From Paramicrobacterium fandaimingii (GTDB lineage Bacteria > Actinomycetota > Actinomycetes > Actinomycetales > Microbacteriaceae), in NCBI RefSeq assembly GCF_011751745.2, contig NZ_CP061170.1, positions 2,294,001-2,358,000 on the forward strand: 64,000 bases of DNA, written 5' to 3'. The notes below the pieces were generated by a model. The model worked only from the letters and a program-made list of their open reading frames with translations. It ran no database searches and was not told where the DNA came from. The position numbers and the translations under genes are program-made. This document shows, in pieces, positions 49,894 to 58,829 of the stretch (its first letter is position 1; each line of letters opens with the position of its first letter).

Positions 49894-50355
49894 CCGTGCC
49901 TCGCGTCACCCGCGAGCGTTGAAAGGTCAAAGTTTGCTCTCAGAACGCCGTTTAAAAGCATTCTTTGACCTATGAAGCGATCTGGGGTGCGCAGACACGC
50001 GCGATCAAGCGCACGCGTGAGCCAAACGGCTCGTGCCCACGCTCATGGACGTGCATTCGCCTTAACCGTGTGCGATGGCGGGGTGCATTCGGGGCGCTCG
50101 GGTCACTCGGTGTGCGACGCAGCACAAGCGCCAGTCCGGCCTGACGAGAACGCATAAAACCGCCGGACAGCGCACCAATTATGCGTTCCACCACCCGCAC
50201 GCCGGCGGCAGGCTGCGATCGCATGGTCGTCACCTCGCCCTGGTGTTACAGTAAAAGTGTCCGGGCCGCCAGCCCGGTGCTCGAAAAAGGGGCACGAAGC
50301 GCGCCGCGCGAGACATATACGGAATGTCATTCGTCCGTTGTCTCGAAGGAGCATT
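49894..50355. other. Intergenic region before the aromatic catabolic cluster
   Basis: 462 bp without a convincing gene. It contains a perfect 9-bp inverted repeat AGGTCAAAG/CTTTGACCT (49924-49932 and 49963-49971) with a 30-nt spacer around an A/T-rich centre (TTTAAAAG). A promoter-like stretch GTTACAGTAAAAGTG at about 50244-50258 precedes the ThDP-enzyme gene. The remainder shows nothing else I can support. Confidence 0.5.
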
Positions 50356-52014
50356 ATGCCCACGGTCTCTGCGCATATCGCCACCACTCTCGCCGCCCAC
50401 GTCACCGACATGTTCGGGGTGATGGGCAATGGCAACGCGTATCTGCTGGATGCCCTGGCCGGCACCACTGTCGCCTACACCGCCGTGCGGCACGAGGCCG
50501 GCACCGTCGCCGCCGCCGACGCCTATTACCGCACGAACGGGCACCTCGCAGTCGCGACCTCCACATACGGCCCCGGGTTCACGAACACCATCACGCCGCT
50601 GGCCGAGGCCGTGAAGGCGCGCACTCCCCTGCTGCTCATCACCGGATCGGCCCCCACCACGGGGCTGCGGCCGTGGGACGTCGACCAGGCGGCACTGTGC
50701 CGCGCGGTCGGCGCGCACGTCATCACGGTCACCCAGGACTCCCCCGTCGCCAGCACCCGCGCCGCCCTCGAGCACGCTCTCGCGAACCGCACGGCCGTGG
50801 TTCTCGAGATTCCCTACGATCTCGGCGGGCTCGAGGCTCAGGATGCTGTCGACCACGCGACTGCTCCGCTCGCCACACCCTCTCCCCGGCCACCCCGCGC
50901 GCAGGCTCTCGACGACGCTGCAGCCGTGCTGCGCACCGCACGGCGCCCCCTTCTGCTTGCCGGCCGCGGCGCTTTCCTGTCTGGCGCCGGCGATGCAATG
51001 CGCACGCTCGCTGCCCGCCTCGGCGCCGTTACCGCGTCGTCGGCCCTCGGTCGCGGCCAGTTCGACGTGCGGTACGACCTGGGAGTCGCCGGCGGCTTCG
51101 GCCAGGAGAAGGCGATGGATCTCGCCGGTACCGCGGACGTGGTGCTCGTGATCGGTGCAGGTCTCAACCAGTTCACCATGCGTTTCGGTGCTCTTATCGG
51201 CGAGCACGCGAAGGTGATCCAGCTCGACGTGACCGACGCTCCAACGAGTTCACGGGTAAACGCCTTCGTCTCCGGCGACGCACGCCTGAGCGTCGAAGGC
51301 CTCATCGCACGACTCGACAGCACGGCTTCCACGGGCTGGCGCGAGTCGATCACGGGGTTCTCCGATGGCACACTGAGTGTGCGAGAGCCCGGTGAGCCTG
51401 CAGCATCCGATGGCCTGCTCGACCCCCGCAGCCTCACTGCGCGCCTCAACGAGATCATTCCCGCCGACCGCGTCATGGTGAATGACGGCGGCCACTTTCT
51501 CGGCTGGGTCAACCAGTACTTCGACGTCTCCGCACCCGACCGCTTTGCGATGGTGGGCACGCCGTTCCAGTCCATCGGCCTTGGCCTGCCAAGCCTCGTA
51601 GGCGCTGCGGTCTCACGCCCTGAGTCGTTCTCTGTGCTGTGCATGGGAGATGGCGGCGGCCTGATGGCGCTTGCCGACCTCGAGTCCGCTGTGCGTGCAA
51701 CGAGGCGCGGCGCCATCATCGTATACAACGATGCGGCGTACGGTGCCGAGATTCACCTTTACGGCCTCGCGGGATTCGACAAGCGCCCCATGCTGATCTC
51801 CGGCGTCGACTTCGCCGGCCTCGCGCGCTCGGTCGGGGCGGATGCTGTCACGGTGTCGACGCTCGACGACCTCGACGTCTTCGAGCGCTGGGTTGCCTCG
51901 GGCGATGACGGCGTCATGCTGCTCGACTGTCGCATCTCACAGTCGCTGCGTGCGCCGTACCAAGAGGAAGTCATCGAGCAGAACAGCGCCCTCTTCGAGC
52001 CCGCCGCGGTCTGA
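50356..52014 (+). CDS. Thiamine diphosphate-dependent decarboxylase-like enzyme
   Basis: 552 residues from ATG 50356 with AAGGAG upstream. Pyrimidine domain with catalytic Glu47 (AVRHEAGTVAAADAYY), middle domain (about 190-330), and a diphosphate-binding domain with GDG near 431 and the ND of IIVYNDAAYG about 25 residues later. The overall layout is that of the acetolactate synthase/benzoylformate decarboxylase family. Its place before hpa genes suggests a 2-oxo acid substrate feeding the pathway (inference), such as an aryl-pyruvate or aryl-glyoxylate. Confidence 0.85.
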   Translation: MPTVSAHIATTLAAHVTDMFGVMGNGNAYLLDALAGTTVAYTAVRHEAGTVAAADAYYRTNGHLAVATSTYGPGFTNTITPLAEAVKARTPLLLITGSAPTTGLRPWDVDQAALCRAVGAHVITVTQDSPVASTRAALEHALANRTAVVLEIPYDLGGLEAQDAVDHATAPLATPSPRPPRAQALDDAAAVLRTARRPLLLAGRGAFLSGAGDAMRTLAARLGAVTASSALGRGQFDVRYDLGVAGGFGQEKAMDLAGTADVVLVIGAGLNQFTMRFGALIGEHAKVIQLDVTDAPTSSRVNAFVSGDARLSVEGLIARLDSTASTGWRESITGFSDGTLSVREPGEPAASDGLLDPRSLTARLNEIIPADRVMVNDGGHFLGWVNQYFDVSAPDRFAMVGTPFQSIGLGLPSLVGAAVSRPESFSVLCMGDGGGLMALADLESAVRATRRGAIIVYNDAAYGAEIHLYGLAGFDKRPMLISGVDFAGLARSVGADAVTVSTLDDLDVFERWVASGDDGVMLLDCRISQSLRAPYQEEVIEQNSALFEPAAV

Positions 52015-52227
52015 CGGATTCAGACGCGAACGGTTCTCTCATGCCAGTCAGTCGAGGACGTGCCGCAGGTAGCGTCGAGGCTCCGCCAGGTAGCTACGCC
52101 AATTGGTGACGATGTCGAGGTGAATGACAGCGCAGCCTCGGGCTCGTGCTGATCATCGAAAAGTGCAGTACCTGACATATGCGCATTCTTTCAGTTCGAC
52201 CTGACACCGCGTCGCACAGAGTACCCG

Positions 52228-52243
52228 CGATCGTATACGATCG
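52228..52243. promoter_or_regulatory. Palindromic operator candidate before hpaH
   Basis: CGATCGTATACGATCG is a perfect 16-bp palindrome 34 bp before the hpaH start. FadR-type GntR regulators often bind palindromes centred on GTATAC, and such a regulator is encoded in this cluster. Confidence 0.65.
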
Positions 52244-52277
52244 TTGCAGAGCTATCGACGACGAAGTGGAGCCACAC

Positions 52278-53063
52278 GTGCTTGAGCAGTCAGACATCGT
52301 GTCCATCGCAGATGAGCTGGCCGAGGCGGAGAGAACACGCTCGACCATCCCCCTGCTGACGGCACGCCACGAGGGCATGACCATCGAGGACGCCTACGCC
52401 GTGCAAAACGTGTGGAAGCAGCGGGGAATCGAAGCGGGAAGGCGCCTCGTCGGGCGCAAGATCGGCCTCACGTCGAAGGTGATGCAGCAGGCGACGGGCA
52501 TCACCGAGCCCGACTACGGCGTGATCTTCGACGATGCGGTCTACGAGAACGGCTCGGTCATCGAGTTCGACCGGTTTTCGAACGTGCGCATCGAGGTGGA
52601 GCTCGCGTTTGTGCTGGGTGCACCGCTCGAGGGCCCGAACTGTTCGCTCGTCGATGTGCTGCGCGCGACCGAGTATGTCGTGCCCGCTCTCGAGGTGCTG
52701 AGCTCGCGCGTCGAGATGGCCGGCCGCACGATCGTCGACACGATCTCAGACAACGCGGCTCTCGGCGCCATGGTGCTCGGAGGGCGCCCCGTTGCCGTCG
52801 ACGCCGTCGATCTGCGGTGGGTGTCGGCGCTGCTCTACCGCAACGAGACGATCGAGGAGTCGGGCGTTGCCGCAGCTGTGCTGAATCACCCGGCATCCGG
52901 TGTTGCCTGGCTTGCGAACAAGTTCGCCCATCACGGCGACCGCCTCGAAGCCGGCGAGATCATTCTTGCCGGATCGTTCACGCGCCCCATGTGGGTGGAG
53001 CGGGGCGATACGGTGCACGCCGACTACGGACAGCTGGGAGCCATCACATGCCGATTCGCCTAG
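52278..53063 (+). CDS. hpaH: 2-oxo-hept-4-ene-1,7-dioate hydratase
   Basis: 261 residues from GTG 52278 (GGAG 6 nt upstream); an ATG at 52179 would place the operator inside the gene. Hydratase/decarboxylase fold: RLVGRKIGLTSKVMQQATGI, PDYGVIFDD, VEVELAFVLG-type EVELAFVLGAPL with metal ligands Glu-x-Glu, and ILAGSFTRPM. It hydrates the C7 dienoate in homoprotocatechuate degradation. It overlaps hpaI by 16 bp. Confidence 0.88.
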   Translation: MLEQSDIVSIADELAEAERTRSTIPLLTARHEGMTIEDAYAVQNVWKQRGIEAGRRLVGRKIGLTSKVMQQATGITEPDYGVIFDDAVYENGSVIEFDRFSNVRIEVELAFVLGAPLEGPNCSLVDVLRATEYVVPALEVLSSRVEMAGRTIVDTISDNAALGAMVLGGRPVAVDAVDLRWVSALLYRNETIEESGVAAAVLNHPASGVAWLANKFAHHGDRLEAGEIILAGSFTRPMWVERGDTVHADYGQLGAITCRFA

Positions 53064-53881
53064 AGCTGCCGCCCACGTTCCGCGACCGCCTCGCACACGC
53101 CGACCGCGCGCTCGTCGGCATGTGGGTGAGCAGCGGCAATGCCCTCAACGCCGAGATCTGCGCCGGAAGCGGCCTCGACTGGCTGCTCATCGACGGCGAG
53201 CACAGCCACAACACGCTCGAGTCGATTCTTGCTCAACTGCAGGTTGTCGCCGCCTACCCCGTGACAACACTCGTGCGCGTGCCGGTGTGCGACGCCGTTG
53301 TGATCAAACAGTACCTCGATATCGGCGCGCAGAACCTCCTTGTTCCCATGGTGAACAGCGCGGCTGATGCCGAGAAAGCCGTCGCTGCCGTGCGCTACCC
53401 GCCACGGGGCGTGCGCGGGGTCGGCAGCGCTCTCGCGCGAGCCGCTCGGTGGAATCGCGTGGAGGGCTATCTCGCGTCGGCCGACGATGCCGTGTCGCTG
53501 TACGTGCAGATCGAGACGGCGGAGGCTGTGGCGAATGCGCGGGAGATCGCGGCGGTGCACGGCGTTGACGGCGTATTCATCGGGCCCGCCGACCTCGCAG
53601 CATCCATGGGGCATCTCGGCGAGCAGGGGCACCCAGAGGTTGTGGATGCCGTCGAGACGACGATTCGCGATCTGACTGAGCTCGGCGTCTCCGTCGGGAT
53701 CAACGCGTTCGCCCCCGCCGCCGCGAGCCGCTACCTCGAGCAGGGCGTCAGATTCATACTCGTCGCCGCCGACGTCTCTCTGCTCGCCCGCGCCAGCGAA
53801 GCTCTCGCCGACACATGGCTCCCGCCCGTCGACGACGCTGGCGAAGAGAACGACGGTGCACCACCCCGCGCCAGCTACTGA
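53048..53881 (+). CDS. hpaI: 4-hydroxy-2-oxoheptanedioate aldolase
   Basis: 277 residues from ATG 53048. HpcH/HpaI class II aldolase: LIDGEHSHNTLESI (catalytic His), QNLLVPMVNSAADAEKAV, metal ligands in QIETAEAV (Glu) and FIGPADLAASMG (Asp). It splits the C7 hydroxy-oxo acid to pyruvate and succinic semialdehyde. About 12 residues longer than E. coli HpaI at the C-terminus. Confidence 0.92.
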   Translation: MPIRLELPPTFRDRLAHADRALVGMWVSSGNALNAEICAGSGLDWLLIDGEHSHNTLESILAQLQVVAAYPVTTLVRVPVCDAVVIKQYLDIGAQNLLVPMVNSAADAEKAVAAVRYPPRGVRGVGSALARAARWNRVEGYLASADDAVSLYVQIETAEAVANAREIAAVHGVDGVFIGPADLAASMGHLGEQGHPEVVDAVETTIRDLTELGVSVGINAFAPAAASRYLEQGVRFILVAADVSLLARASEALADTWLPPVDDAGEENDGAPPRASY

Positions 53882-53944
53882 CGCACGCCGATGCACCCCC
53901 GCGCACGCAGGGAGATGCCTCACCCCTTCCCGAAACCCGCCAGA

Positions 53945-53966
53945 TCGTATATCATTTGGAATACGA
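53945..53966. promoter_or_regulatory. Second operator candidate (TCGTAT/ATACGA)
   Basis: TCGTAT (53945-53950) and ATACGA (53961-53966) are inverted arms with a 10-nt spacer, 25 bp before the SD of the FAH-RraA gene. They have the same half-site as the palindrome at 52228-52243. Confidence 0.5.
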
Positions 53967-53991
53967 CCGTCCACGACGAGGAGAGACCGTC

Positions 53992-55431
53992 ATGACTCAC
54001 GAGGTGACCGCACCGAAGATCATCGCCGTGCACCTGAACTACCGTTCGCGTGCCGAGCAGCGAGGCCGCATTCCTGCCCACCCCTCGTACTTCTTCAAGC
54101 CAGCATCGTCGCTCAGCGTCTCTGGCGAGACGATCGAACGTCCCATCGGAACCGAGCTTCTCGCCTTCGAGGGCGAGATCGCCCTCATCATCGGCACCGA
54201 CGTGCGCCGCGTCTCCCCCGACGAGGGATGGGCGGCCGTCACCGGTGTCACCGCGGCAAACGACTTCGGGCTCTATGACTTCCGCGCCGCAGACAAGGGG
54301 TCGAATGTGCGGTCGAAAGGCGGTGACGGCTACACGCCTCTCGGCTCCGAGGTGATCCCTGCCGACGCGATCGACCCCGCCGCCATCCGCGTGCGCACCT
54401 GGGTGAACGGCGCGCTCGCGCAAGACGACTCGACAGCAGGGCTGCTGTTCCCCTTCGGCCAGATCGTCGCCGATCTGTCGCAGATGATGACGCTGCACGT
54501 TGGCGACATCATTCTCACGGGAACCCCCGCGGGCTCGTCCGTCGTGCAGCCAGGCGACACCGTCGAGGTTGAGGTGGATGCTCCGACGGCGCCGGGTGCT
54601 CCGAGTACGGGACGCCTCACCACAACAGTCGTCGAGGGCCGCGAGCCGTTCACCGACGCCGGCGAGAAGCCGAAGGCAACGGATGCTCAGCGAGAAGCAG
54701 CCTGGGGCAGCCCCGAGGCCGCCGGATTCACCCCGGTTCTCACAGACGAGTTGCGCGAAAAACTCGCATCAGTCGGCACGGCAACCATCTCGTCTCAGCT
54801 GCGCAAGCGCGGCCTCAACAATGTGTCGATCGACGGCGTCACAACGACACGTCCCGGCCTGCGCATGGTGGGGCGGGCGCGCACGCTGCGCTACATTCCA
54901 GGCCGCGAAGATCTCTTTCAGAGCCACGGCGGCGGCTACAACGCGCAGAAGCGCATTGTCGATTCGTTGGAGAAAGGCGACGTTCTGGTCATGGAGGCGC
55001 GCGGCGAGACGGGCACGGGAACGCTCGGCGATGTGATCGCGCTGCGCGCCCAACAGCTCGGAGCGGCCGGCGTCGTCACGGACGGCGGCGTTCGCGACTT
55101 TGCCGAGGTGGCCGGCCTCGACATGCCGACGTTCCACAACGGAGCCCACCCGGCCGTGCTCGGCCGCCGCCACGTTCCGTGGGACACCGACATCACGATC
55201 GCGTGCGGCGGGGCCGCCGTGCAGCCGGGCGACATCATCGTCGGCGACGACGACGGCGTCATCGTCATTCCTCCCGCCCTCGCTGCCGAGGTCGCCGATG
55301 CTGCGCTCGAGCAGGAGAAGAGCGAAGTGTTCATCGCCGAGATGGTCGCCGCAGGTGAGCGAATTGAGGGACTCTTCCCCATGAACGACGAGTGGAAGGA
55401 CCGGTACGCAGCATGGCTCTCCCGACGCTGA
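53992..55431 (+). CDS. FAH-family isomerase/decarboxylase fused to an RraA-like domain
   Basis: 479 residues from ATG 53992 with GAGGAGA upstream. N-terminal fumarylacetoacetate-hydrolase domain (about 5-235): FEGEIALIIG (metal Glu-x-Glu), DFGLYDFR, KGSNVRSKGGDGYTPLG, ILTGTPAGSS. C-terminal RraA-like domain (about 250-450): GVVTDGGVRDFAEVAGLDMP, PGDIIVGDDDGVIVIPP, as in HMG/oxaloacetate-type lyases. E. coli HpaG instead has two FAH domains. It probably handles decarboxylation and isomerisation of the tricarboxylate after ring cleavage (inference). Confidence 0.88.
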   Translation: MTHEVTAPKIIAVHLNYRSRAEQRGRIPAHPSYFFKPASSLSVSGETIERPIGTELLAFEGEIALIIGTDVRRVSPDEGWAAVTGVTAANDFGLYDFRAADKGSNVRSKGGDGYTPLGSEVIPADAIDPAAIRVRTWVNGALAQDDSTAGLLFPFGQIVADLSQMMTLHVGDIILTGTPAGSSVVQPGDTVEVEVDAPTAPGAPSTGRLTTTVVEGREPFTDAGEKPKATDAQREAAWGSPEAAGFTPVLTDELREKLASVGTATISSQLRKRGLNNVSIDGVTTTRPGLRMVGRARTLRYIPGREDLFQSHGGGYNAQKRIVDSLEKGDVLVMEARGETGTGTLGDVIALRAQQLGAAGVVTDGGVRDFAEVAGLDMPTFHNGAHPAVLGRRHVPWDTDITIACGGAAVQPGDIIVGDDDGVIVIPPALAAEVADAALEQEKSEVFIAEMVAAGERIEGLFPMNDEWKDRYAAWLSRR

Positions 55432-56111
55432 ACCCCGAGGCCGAGCGCACGCCGAGCAAGTCGGAGCGCGCGTACCGCTGGATCCGCTCGCGCATCGAAG
55501 ACGGACGCTACGTTCCCGGCTACCGTCTCGTGCTTGGGCAGATCGCCCGCGAGCTCGACGTGAGCGTCGTTCCCGTGCGCGAGGCGATCCGCCGCCTCGA
55601 AGCCGAGGGCCTCGTCACGTTCGAGCGCAACGTCGGGGCGCAGGTCGCCATGATCGAGGTGACCGAATACGTACACACGATGGAGTCGCTCGCGATCATC
55701 GAGGGCGCGGCGACACGGCTGACGGCTCACCTCATGACGCCCGAGCGTCTGGCGCGGGCGCGCACGGTCAACGACGACATGGTGGCAAGTCTCGAAGACT
55801 TCAATCCGCACCGCTTCACAGAGCTCAACAAGGAGTTTCACGAGATTCTGTACGACGGCTGCCCCAACCCGCACATTCTCGATCTCGTGCACCGCGGCTG
55901 GAACCGCATGCGCGCGCTCCGCGACTCCACATTCAGCTTCGTCCCCGGGCGCGCCCGCGAATCCGTTGCCGAGCACGAGGGCATCCTCGCGCTCATCGAA
56001 TCGGGGGCGGACCCCCTCGACATCGAGCTCGCCGCCAGAAACCACCGTCTGGCGACGCTCGACGCGTTCACGTCGTACCAGCAGGCGCACAAGCCCGCGC
56101 ATTCGTCTTAA
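55413..56111 (+). CDS. GntR family regulator (FCD domain)
   Basis: 232 residues from ATG 55413, overlapping the previous gene by 19 bp; a GTG at 55392 is also possible. Winged helix (15-85: SERAYRWIRSRIEDGRYVPG, SVVPVREAIRRLEAEGLVTF) and an FCD ligand domain (about 95-225) with the metal/ligand residues of HRFTELNKEFHEILYDG and AEHEGILALI. It likely represses the cluster through the TCGTAT sites until an aromatic intermediate binds (inference). Confidence 0.9.
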   Translation: MALPTLNPEAERTPSKSERAYRWIRSRIEDGRYVPGYRLVLGQIARELDVSVVPVREAIRRLEAEGLVTFERNVGAQVAMIEVTEYVHTMESLAIIEGAATRLTAHLMTPERLARARTVNDDMVASLEDFNPHRFTELNKEFHEILYDGCPNPHILDLVHRGWNRMRALRDSTFSFVPGRARESVAEHEGILALIESGADPLDIELAARNHRLATLDAFTSYQQAHKPAHSS

Positions 56112-56129
56112 CGAGAAGGAGGCACAATC

Positions 56130-57632
56130 ATGGGCCATCATGTTCCCGACAACCTGCCGTCGAGCATCACCCACTACATCGGAGGCGAATTCGTCGACAG
56201 CATCTCCGGCGACACGTTCGACGTCCTCAACCCGGTGACGAACGAGAACTACGTCGCCGCGGCATCCGGAAAGAAGGAAGACATTGACCGCGCCGTCGCC
56301 GCCGCGAAAGAGGCGTTCGACAACGGACCCTGGCCGCGCATGCTGCCGCGCGCCCGTGCGCGCATTCTGAACAAAATCGCGGATGCTGTGGAGGCGCAGG
56401 ATGCTCGGCTCGCCGAGCTCGAGAGCTTCGACTCCGGGCTGCCGATCACGCAGGCCCTCGGCCAGGCGCAGCGCGCCGCAGAGAACTTTCGCTTCTTCGC
56501 CGACCTGATCGTCGCGCAGGCCGACGATGCCTACAAGGTTCCCGGCCGCCAGATCAACTACGTCAATCGCAAGCCCAAGGGCGTCGCGGGACTCATCACG
56601 CCGTGGAACACGCCGTTCATGCTCGAGAGCTGGAAGCTCGCTCCCGCGCTGGCTTCGGGCTGCACCGTCGTGCTGAAGCCGGCGGAATTCACGCCGCTTT
56701 CCGCGAGCCTGTGGGCCGGCATCTTCGAAGAGGCCGGTCTGCCGACCGGTGTGTTCAACCTCGTCAACGGAATCGGGGAGGATGCCGGAGATGCGCTGGT
56801 GAAGCATCCCGATGTTCCCCTCATCTCGTTCACGGGCGAGAGCAAGACGGGTGAGATCATCTTCGGCAACTGTGCCCCCAATCTCAAGGGCATGTCAATG
56901 GAGCTCGGCGGCAAGTCCCCCGCGATCGTCTTCGCCGACGCCGATCTTGACGCGGCGATCGATTCGACGCTCTTCGGCGTGTTCTCGCTGAACGGCGAGC
57001 GCTGCACGGCGGGAAGCCGCATTCTCGTCGAGCGCTCCATCTACGACGACTTCTGCGAGCGCTACGCCGCCCGCGCGAAGAACATCGTCGTCGGCGACCC
57101 GCACGATCCGAAAACTGAGGTGGGCGCTCTCGTGCACCCCGAGCACTTCGACAAGGTGATGAGCTACGTCGAGATCGGCAAGACCGAAGGGCGTCTGCTC
57201 GCCGGAGGGGGCCGCCCCGAGGGCCTTGAACACGGAAATTACGTTGCACCGACGGTGTTCGCCGACGTCAAGCCCTCCGCACGCATCTTCCAGGAGGAGA
57301 TCTTCGGACCGGTCGTCGCCATCACGCCGTTCGACTCAGACGAGGAGGCACTCGAGCTCGCAAACGGTGTGCGCTACGGCCTCGCCGCCTACGTGTGGAC
57401 GCAGAACCTCACGCGCGCCCACACCTTCTCACAGTCGGTGAACGCCGGAATGGTGTGGCTCAACTCCCACAACGTCCGCGATCTGCGCACCCCGTTCGGC
57501 GGCGTGAAGGCCTCGGGCCTCGGCCACGAGGGCGGCTACCGCTCCATCGACTTCTACACCGACCAGCAGGCTGTGCACATCACTCTCGGCGATGTGCACA
57601 CGGCACGCTTCGGCGCGCAAGGCACCAGCTGA
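56130..57632 (+). CDS. hpaE: 5-carboxymethyl-2-hydroxymuconate semialdehyde dehydrogenase
   Basis: 500 residues with GAAGGAGG upstream. NAD-dependent aldehyde dehydrogenase: ITPWNTPFML, MELGGKSPAIVFADAD (general-base Glu) and NGERCTAGS (catalytic Cys). Length and context fit HpaE, which oxidises the ring-cleavage semialdehyde to the tricarboxylate. It is followed by hpaD after 49 nt. Confidence 0.9.
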   Translation: MGHHVPDNLPSSITHYIGGEFVDSISGDTFDVLNPVTNENYVAAASGKKEDIDRAVAAAKEAFDNGPWPRMLPRARARILNKIADAVEAQDARLAELESFDSGLPITQALGQAQRAAENFRFFADLIVAQADDAYKVPGRQINYVNRKPKGVAGLITPWNTPFMLESWKLAPALASGCTVVLKPAEFTPLSASLWAGIFEEAGLPTGVFNLVNGIGEDAGDALVKHPDVPLISFTGESKTGEIIFGNCAPNLKGMSMELGGKSPAIVFADADLDAAIDSTLFGVFSLNGERCTAGSRILVERSIYDDFCERYAARAKNIVVGDPHDPKTEVGALVHPEHFDKVMSYVEIGKTEGRLLAGGGRPEGLEHGNYVAPTVFADVKPSARIFQEEIFGPVVAITPFDSDEEALELANGVRYGLAAYVWTQNLTRAHTFSQSVNAGMVWLNSHNVRDLRTPFGGVKASGLGHEGGYRSIDFYTDQQAVHITLGDVHTARFGAQGTS

Positions 57633-57681
57633 CCGACTCGACACACAGTTCTCATCGAAAGACTCAGGCAAGGAAGCTGAC

Positions 57682-58755
57682 ATGCTCGAAAAAATCCCGC
57701 ACCCCTCGGTGCCCGCGCCGGACATCCTGCGTTGCGCCTACATGGAGATCGTCGTCACAGACCTGAAGCGCTCACGCGACTTCTACGTCGATGTGCTCGG
57801 TCTCACCGTCACGGAAGAAGACGACAACGCGATCTACCTGCGCAGCCTCGAGGAATTCATTCACCACAACCTCGTGCTACGCAAGGGCCCTGAAGCCGCC
57901 GTCGCCGCGTTCTCGTACCGCGTGCGCACACCCGAAGACGTCGACCGGGCCGAGGCGTACTACCACGAGATGGGATGCCGCACGAAGCGCCGTCGCGACG
58001 GCTTCGTGAAGGGCATCGGCGACGCGGTTCGCGTCGAAGACCCGCTCGGCTTCCCATACGAGTTCTTCTACGAGGTGGAGCATGTCGAGCGCCTCGCCTG
58101 GCGCTACGACCTGTACACGCCGGGCTCGCTCGTGCGCCTCGACCACTTCAACCAGGTGACGCACAACGTGCCGCGCGGCGTGACGTACATGGAAGAGCTC
58201 GGGTTCCGCGTGACCGAAGACATTCAAGACGAAGACGGCGTGGTGTATGCCGCGTGGGTGCGCCGCAAGTCGACGGTGCACGACACAGCGCTCACGGGCG
58301 GAGACGGGCCGCGCATGCACCACGTCGCGTTCGCCACGCACGAGAAGCACAACATTCTCGCCATCTGCGACAAGCTCGGCGCTCTGCGCATGTCTGACCA
58401 CATCGAGCGCGGCCCCGGCCGACACGGTGTCTCGAATGCGTTCTACCTCTACCTTCGTGACCCCGATGGGCACCGCGTCGAGATCTACACGCAGGATTAC
58501 TACACGGGCGACCCGGACAACCCTCGCGTCACGTGGGATGTGCACGACAACCAGCGTCGTGACTGGTGGGGCAACCCGGTTGTGCCCAGCTGGTACACGG
58601 ATGCCTCGACAGTGCTCGACCTCGACGGCAACCCGCAGCCGCTCATCGTTCGTGACGAGCCAAGCGAGATGGCCGTGACGGTCGGCGCCGACGGCTTCTC
58701 GTACACCCGCAAGGACGATGAGGAGAAGGGCTTCAAGCTCGGCAATACGCTCTGA
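57682..58755 (+). CDS. hpaD: 3,4-dihydroxyphenylacetate 2,3-dioxygenase
   Basis: 357 residues. Type I extradiol dioxygenase. The metal ligands fall at His155 (LDHFNQ), His214 (MHHVAF) and Glu267 (HRVEIY), the same numbering as the Brevibacterium fuscum and Arthrobacter globiformis enzymes; second-sphere Asn157, His200, Arg243, His248 and Tyr257 are also present. The metal may be Fe(II) or Mn(II), which sequence alone does not settle. It opens the homoprotocatechuate ring in the meta position. Confidence 0.96.
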   Translation: MLEKIPHPSVPAPDILRCAYMEIVVTDLKRSRDFYVDVLGLTVTEEDDNAIYLRSLEEFIHHNLVLRKGPEAAVAAFSYRVRTPEDVDRAEAYYHEMGCRTKRRRDGFVKGIGDAVRVEDPLGFPYEFFYEVEHVERLAWRYDLYTPGSLVRLDHFNQVTHNVPRGVTYMEELGFRVTEDIQDEDGVVYAAWVRRKSTVHDTALTGGDGPRMHHVAFATHEKHNILAICDKLGALRMSDHIERGPGRHGVSNAFYLYLRDPDGHRVEIYTQDYYTGDPDNPRVTWDVHDNQRRDWWGNPVVPSWYTDASTVLDLDGNPQPLIVRDEPSEMAVTVGADGFSYTRKDDEEKGFKLGNTL

Positions 58756-58829
58756 GCCGCTGCGCGACAATCGCAGCCCTTGAACAGTGGGTTATCGCCG
58801 CACATCTCCCCTCATAGGCTTCGCACGTT

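Noticed and set aside
49972..50157. Small plus-strand reading frame in the gap before the ThDP gene
   Set aside because: No SD, Arg/His-rich translation and no hydrophobic or domain signal.
54936..56807. 623-codon minus-strand frame across the hpa cluster
   Set aside because: Antisense to three family-assigned genes and with no domain signal.
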